Positions 14,093 through 16,939 of a stretch of 16,939 nucleotides of DNA are shown piece after piece. The notes beneath the pieces were generated by a model that saw nothing but the letters and a program-made list of their open reading frames with translations, was not told the origin of the DNA and made no database searches. Made by a program: the position numbers and the translations under genes. The stretch lies in the NCBI GenBank assembly GCA_934232845.1, contig CAKQGD010000040.1:1-16939 (forward strand), read 5' to 3'. Position 1 is the stretch's first letter. Every line of letters begins with the position of its first letter. Source of the stretch: an uncultured Oscillospiraceae bacterium (GTDB taxonomy: Bacteria; Bacillota; Clostridia; Oscillospirales; Ruminococcaceae).

Positions 14093-14536
14093 CTATTCTC
14101 CCGGAAAATATTCCATTTCGACATGGCGAATGCCGTCCTCCAGATATTCTTCGGAGCAGGCGCAAAACCCGTGCTTTTCATACAGTTTTCGGGCATACAC
14201 CTGCGCCCCGAGGCGAATACGCCGGGCGTGCAGTTCTTCCGAAGCAACGCGGATGCCCTCTGCAACAAGCCGGTCGGCAAGACCGCAGCGCCGTTTTTTA
14301 GACAGGACCCGGCCAATTACAGCGTCCGTACTGCCGTCTCGGGGATCGATCACGCGGAGATATGCAAGAATCCCGGTTTCGTCTCTGAAATACAGGTGGA
14401 TGGACTGCTCGTCCAGACCGTCCAGCTCTTGATAGGGGCAGTTCTGCTCCACCACAAAAACAGAAACGCGCGCGGCAAGAATCTCGTACAGCTCTGCCAA
14501 AGTCAATTCATCAAAACGCCGGATGCAAAGTTCCAT
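14093..14536 (-). CDS. GNAT N-acetyltransferase, ElaA-like
   Basis: 147 residues from ATG 14536, with AAGGAAGGG upstream; an earlier ATG at 14593 lacks support. The GNAT fold is clear and matches ElaA: LYEILAARVSVFVVEQNCPYQELDG (16-40), the acetyl-CoA binding region VIGRVLSKKRRCGLADRLVAEG (73-94) and ARKLYEKHGFCACSEEYLEDGIRH (114-137). The conserved FVVEQNCPYQE block is the hallmark of the ElaA group, whose substrate is not known. Cytosolic. Likely cotranscribed with the 53-residue protein. Confidence 0.88.
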   Translation of the reverse strand: MELCIRRFDELTLAELYEILAARVSVFVVEQNCPYQELDGLDEQSIHLYFRDETGILAYLRVIDPRDGSTDAVIGRVLSKKRRCGLADRLVAEGIRVASEELHARRIRLGAQVYARKLYEKHGFCACSEEYLEDGIRHVEMEYFPGE

Positions 14537-14593
14537 CAAAATAAGCCCTTCCTTTTTTAACTTCAAATTTTCTTGCGAATTTCCGGTCTCCAT

Positions 14594-14928
14594 ATCTGTA
14601 AATTAAGATGTATACGGTTTGTCCGATTGTAAGCCGTCAACGCAGCGGCAAAACTATTTTTCAAAAAACAAAACGCCTAAAATCAAAAAGGAAGGAATTC
14701 TATGTAAGTTACGGTGCGGCCTTAAAAAAGGCTGCTCCGTTTCTTTTATGCTGCAAAGCAATAGCCCTGAGGACATAGTGAAACAAAAAGATCGATCACA
14801 AGTGATTTTCTCACAAGCCATCGGCTGAAAAAAGTTTCCGCCTCTACAAATTCACTATTTGAAAGCCATGATTTTATAAGTGGCTATTGTCGGCCGCAGA
14901 GTATTAATAAAGTCCTCCAAGAGCCTTG
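14594..14928. other. Intergenic stretch with an orphan start-stop and hairpin
   Basis: This AT-rich gap holds a good ribosome binding site (AAGGAAGG, about 14688-14695) before ATG TAA at 14702-14707, followed at once by the strong plus-strand terminator listed next. The nearby 69-codon plus frame (14619-14828) runs through that terminator and has no ribosome binding site. I see no other gene. Confidence 0.5.
14711..14747 (+). terminator. Plus-strand terminator with no gene in front
   Basis: A 13-pair stem with one T-T mismatch and one G-U (14711-14723 with 14728-14740), AAAA loop, followed by TTCTTTT. There is no plus-strand gene upstream within 860 bases, so it may end a small RNA or be left over from a lost gene. 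Confidence 0.7.
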
Positions 14929-14945
14929 AAAATCCGCCGCGCGGA
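14929..14945 (-). terminator. Terminator of the DUF1622 gene
   Basis: A short stem TCCGC/GCGGA (14933-14937 with 14941-14945) with TTTTC on the minus strand, directly behind the stop codon at 14948. Confidence 0.5.
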
Positions 14946-14947
14946 CA

Positions 14948-15301
14948 TCAGATTTTTTCTTCCTGCTTTTCAGAGTCCTGTTCTTCCTGCTTGATTTCCC
15001 AGTGAATCAGAAAGGCGAGTGCGGCGCGCAGCGCGATGATGCCCGCTACAATACCGATTTCATGCCATTCGCGGACAATGACGGTACGCAGAATCTCGCT
15101 TCCCATCTTAAATTCCAGTCCCATCGCGAGACCTTTCGCTAAAGAAAGCCGCGTATCATGCGCGTGCCGAAGCCATTTTATCATGCCGAGGATGCCGCTC
15201 CAAATAATGATCAGCACACCGGCAAATTCAAACAGAACGATAGCCAAGCTGGCGATATTTTCTAATACAAATTCGAGCGCCTTTTCAAATTCCGAAAACA
15301 C
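14948..15301 (-). CDS. DUF1622 membrane protein
   Basis: 117 residues with three hydrophobic helices (about 13-36, 64-73 weaker, 82-101). The DUF1622 signature is LSLAKGLAMGLEFKMGSEILRTVIVREW (52-79) followed by IGIVAGIIALRAALAFLIHWEIK (82-104); the Glu/Gln-rich tail is cytosolic. The start is GTG 15299-15301 with AAGGAG upstream. Function of the family is unknown; members occur singly in many bacteria. No partner gene is nearby. Confidence 0.9.
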   Translation of the reverse strand: MFSEFEKALEFVLENIASLAIVLFEFAGVLIIIWSGILGMIKWLRHAHDTRLSLAKGLAMGLEFKMGSEILRTVIVREWHEIGIVAGIIALRAALAFLIHWEIKQEEQDSEKQEEKI

Positions 15302-15749
15302 AATCCTTCTCCTTTTTTAGCATGGGATATGCTGACAAGGGCAAACAACGTTTATTATTATAATTTATTCTGATAAACAGCGCAACCCCGGAGCCAAGCA
15401 CTGACAGTGTAAATTTACCTTCGGATAAAATAGCGCTGATGCATTCACGATGCTCGGATAAGGTACTCGGCGGAAGATAAAAAAGTTTCCCTTGTTTCGG
15501 CTCAGAAGGGCAAAACAAGGGAAACTGCATCAGATTTAAACATTATGTGGGCGAAAGGTCTTGAAAGTCCAGCGTTTTTAGAGGGTTTGAATTTTTAATT
15601 TAAGTTTGTCTGTATTGCGTCATAAAACCGTCCGAAACAGCTATATCCAAGCAATCTCATTTTTCAGCATTTCACAGGTTCTTTTGATAGCCGAAATGCT
15701 TTCTTATCAGGTCTTCGCTGAGGAACCGCCGCTTTTATTCGAAAATCCG
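15302..15749. other. Intergenic stretch of 448 bases
   Basis: It contains a strong minus-strand terminator (15475-15525) but no supported gene. An 81-codon minus frame (15285-15530) has no ribosome binding site, begins within the hairpin and overlaps the DUF1622 start. A plus frame (15606-16091) is antisense to the SHOCT-like gene. The 220 bases between that gene's stop and the terminator are either a long 3' untranslated region or a small RNA. Confidence 0.5.
15475..15525 (-). terminator. Strong minus-strand terminator
   Basis: A perfect 13-bp stem (15485-15497 with 15513-15525) with a 15-base loop and TTTTTTATC on the minus strand. It ends transcripts coming from the SHOCT-like gene or from an unseen small RNA. 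Confidence 0.8.
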
Positions 15750-16205
15750 TTACAGATTTCTTCCGCCTCGGGCAAGCTCCTCCCGCAGGCGGGCAAGGCG
15801 GTCCGACGCCTCTTCCCGGTCGATCACACCGGCGCGAAGAAGATCCTTCAGAGCCTCCTCATGGCGGCGAAATTCGTCCGCTGCCGCTGGCGCGGGTTTT
15901 GCGCCGGGCACAGGCGCATTCATCCGGACGACCGGCGTCCGCTTCTCTTTCACACGGGTGCTCATCGCAGGACGGGCGTCCTCCCGCCGGGGAAACATCG
16001 TCTGAAACGCACTCGAATCATCCGAAGAGCTTTTTTTCGTCTCGGCGTGTATGCCGTAGATCACAAATGCGATCACACCAAGAGGAATTAACAGTGCGAA
16101 AGCAGCCGCTCCGCCCAAATCAAGCAAAAGATTTAAGATCACAATCGCTGCGATAATTCCCACAGCGGGTGATTTCTTTCCCCGGTCCGTTCGGCGTGGT
16201 TCCAT
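15750..16205 (-). CDS. Membrane protein with SHOCT-like C-terminal motif
   Basis: 151 residues from ATG 16205, with GAGGGGG 8 bases upstream; a TTG two codons earlier is less likely. A basic N-terminus (EPRRTDRGKK) precedes two hydrophobic helices (about 14-30 and 32-50). A Ser/Asp, Arg and Pro/Ala-rich linker (55-110) leads to a C-terminal amphipathic helix pair, EEALKDLLRAGVIDREEASDRLARLREELA (about 115-145), which has the short 'helix-turn at Gly-x-Ile-x-x-Glu-Glu' form of the SHOCT oligomerisation motif. Function unknown. It lies 57 bases downstream of no promoter that I can identify and is GC-rich like its neighbours. Confidence 0.75.
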   Translation of the reverse strand: MEPRRTDRGKKSPAVGIIAAIVILNLLLDLGGAAAFALLIPLGVIAFVIYGIHAETKKSSSDDSSAFQTMFPRREDARPAMSTRVKEKRTPVVRMNAPVPGAKPAPAAADEFRRHEEALKDLLRAGVIDREEASDRLARLREELARGGRNL

Positions 16206-16262
16206 ATGCAAGACCCCCTCTTTTTTCTACAGTATAACAGGTCTCGCACCGGGATGCAATCC

Positions 16263-16829
16263 TCAAGCCGCGCTGTTTTCCCCTTCAAGCAGACGTCTGC
16301 GGATCAAGAGCATTCCGATCACTGTGATCACAAGCTCGGGAATCATATAGAGGCCGTTGTACTGCAGGCTGTAAAGCCAGACCGGCATGCCCTCCGGCGC
16401 GTAACCGCCCCAGAGCAGAATTCCGCTGAGGAAGCTGCAAAACAGGCGTCCGAGGCAGACTGCCGCCGTGCCGATCACAACGCCGCGCACGGATTTTCCT
16501 CCAAAGGGCTTGGAAATTGCAGACGCAAGGCCAAGCAGAGTGAACGCCAGCACATAGTCGAGCAGAATGCAGCCGAACTGCGCACCAAGCGTCGTGCAGT
16601 AAAGGACATTTTTAAATCCAAGAAAGAGCTGAATCAAGCTGTAGGTAAACGCCGTGAGAAGGCCCCATTTGGTACCGTTGCGGTAAGAGGACATCAGAAT
16701 CGGCACCGCGCTGAAGATTGTGATACTGCCGCCATAGGGCATTTCAAACTTCAGTTCGGACAGGACAGAGGCAAGTGCGATCATCAAAGCGCACTCCACA
16801 AGGATACGGGTGTGAGATCTGGTTTGCAT
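16263..16829 (-). CDS. thiT: Thiamine transporter S component ThiT (YuaJ family)
   Basis: 188 residues from ATG 16829 with AGAAGGA upstream; the longer frame runs back through the terminator. About six membrane helices. Family features: MPYGGSITIFSAVPILM (30-46), YGxxWGLLT-like NGTKWGLLTAF (51-61), and the binding-site segment WLYSLQYNGLYMIPELV (151-167) with the YNxxYMxPE pattern of ThiT. ThiT binds thiamine outside the cell and uses a shared EcfA-A'-T module; no such module adjoins this gene, and the ECF genes at 1.7-5.3 kb belong to a dedicated B12 operon. The TPP riboswitch 90 bases upstream confirms the vitamin. Confidence 0.93.
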   Translation of the reverse strand: MQTRSHTRILVECALMIALASVLSELKFEMPYGGSITIFSAVPILMSSYRNGTKWGLLTAFTYSLIQLFLGFKNVLYCTTLGAQFGCILLDYVLAFTLLGLASAISKPFGGKSVRGVVIGTAAVCLGRLFCSFLSGILLWGGYAPEGMPVWLYSLQYNGLYMIPELVITVIGMLLIRRRLLEGENSAA

Positions 16830-16863
16830 AAAAATCCTTCTTTCTTTTCTTATGGCACAAAAA

Positions 16864-16894
16864 CAAATCCGCCGCGGGAAAATCCAGCGGCGGA
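16864..16894 (-). terminator. Terminator of the TPP riboswitch
   Basis: A perfect 8-bp GC-rich stem (16868-16875 with 16887-16894) followed by TTTGTTTTTG on the minus strand, between the riboswitch and thiT. It suits a transcription-termination expression platform. Confidence 0.85.
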
Positions 16895-16918
16895 CGAGAA
16901 ATCCGTATGTTCGGAAAA

Positions 16919-16939
16919 CTCCCTTCGCCGGCATTATCC
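16919..16939 (-). ncRNA. TPP riboswitch, 3' end only
   Basis: On the minus strand the edge sequence reads GGATAATGCCGGCGAAGGGA, matching the conserved 3' part of the thiamine pyrophosphate aptamer (GATAATGC.GGCG.AGGGA). The 5' half, including the CTGAGA element, lies outside the window. Controls thiT. Confidence 0.85.

Noticed and set aside
15606..16091. 161-codon plus-strand frame
   Set aside because: Mostly antisense to the SHOCT-like gene, Arg-rich, no ribosome binding site.
1..16939. CRISPR array, insertion sequence or integrase
   Set aside because: I found no regularly spaced repeats, no transposase or integrase motifs and no terminal inverted repeats.

Overview
The window looks like a chromosomal segment of an anaerobic Firmicute, most likely a member of Clostridia close to the Oscillospiraceae/Ruminococcaceae. 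The reasons are strong AGGAGG-type ribosome binding sites, GTG and TTG starts, cobalamin and TPP riboswitches that work through intrinsic terminators, an ECF-type vitamin transporter, and small Firmicutes-type proteins (DUF378, DUF1622). Nearly all genes lie on the minus strand; the clear exception is a D,D-carboxypeptidase at 12.9-13.8 kb.

Left part (about 0.3-9.8 kb): a vitamin B12 acquisition region made of two minus-strand operons, each with its own promoter, cobalamin riboswitch and terminator. Operon 1 (promoter near 7.75 kb, aptamer 7574-7733, terminator 7420-7450) encodes, in order, an exported alpha/alpha-barrel protein of the prenyltransferase/transcobalamin-alpha type, a membrane-anchored DUF4430 (transcobalamin beta-domain-like) protein, the ECF coupling protein EcfT, and a three-part fusion of two ECF ATPases with a membrane S component. 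A TIM-barrel protein follows after a 119-base gap. The first two proteins together resemble the two halves of animal intrinsic factor/transcobalamin, encoded as separate anchored proteins next to an ECF importer. Operon 2 (promoter near 9.54 kb, aptamer 9280-9506, two tandem terminators) encodes a divergent HU/IHF-fold protein translationally coupled to a MotA/TolQ/ExbB-type channel subunit. The channel gene ends early and runs into an out-of-frame C-terminal membrane anchor, which looks like the scar of a deletion.

The B12 region is bracketed by two identical 32-base hairpin sequences (273-304 and 9798-9829). The second is the terminator of a tRNA-Thr(CGT) gene (9835-9910). Right of the tRNA the DNA becomes visibly more GC-rich, so the B12 block may have been acquired by insertion next to the tRNA.

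Right part (10-17 kb): ordinary housekeeping genes. These are a ppiB-ybaK-rmuC operon, a DUF378 membrane protein, the D,D-carboxypeptidase, a 53-residue conserved-looking small protein beside an ElaA-like acetyltransferase, a DUF1622 membrane protein, a SHOCT-like membrane protein, and the thiamine S component ThiT. The thiT gene lies behind a TPP riboswitch whose 3' end is cut by the window edge.
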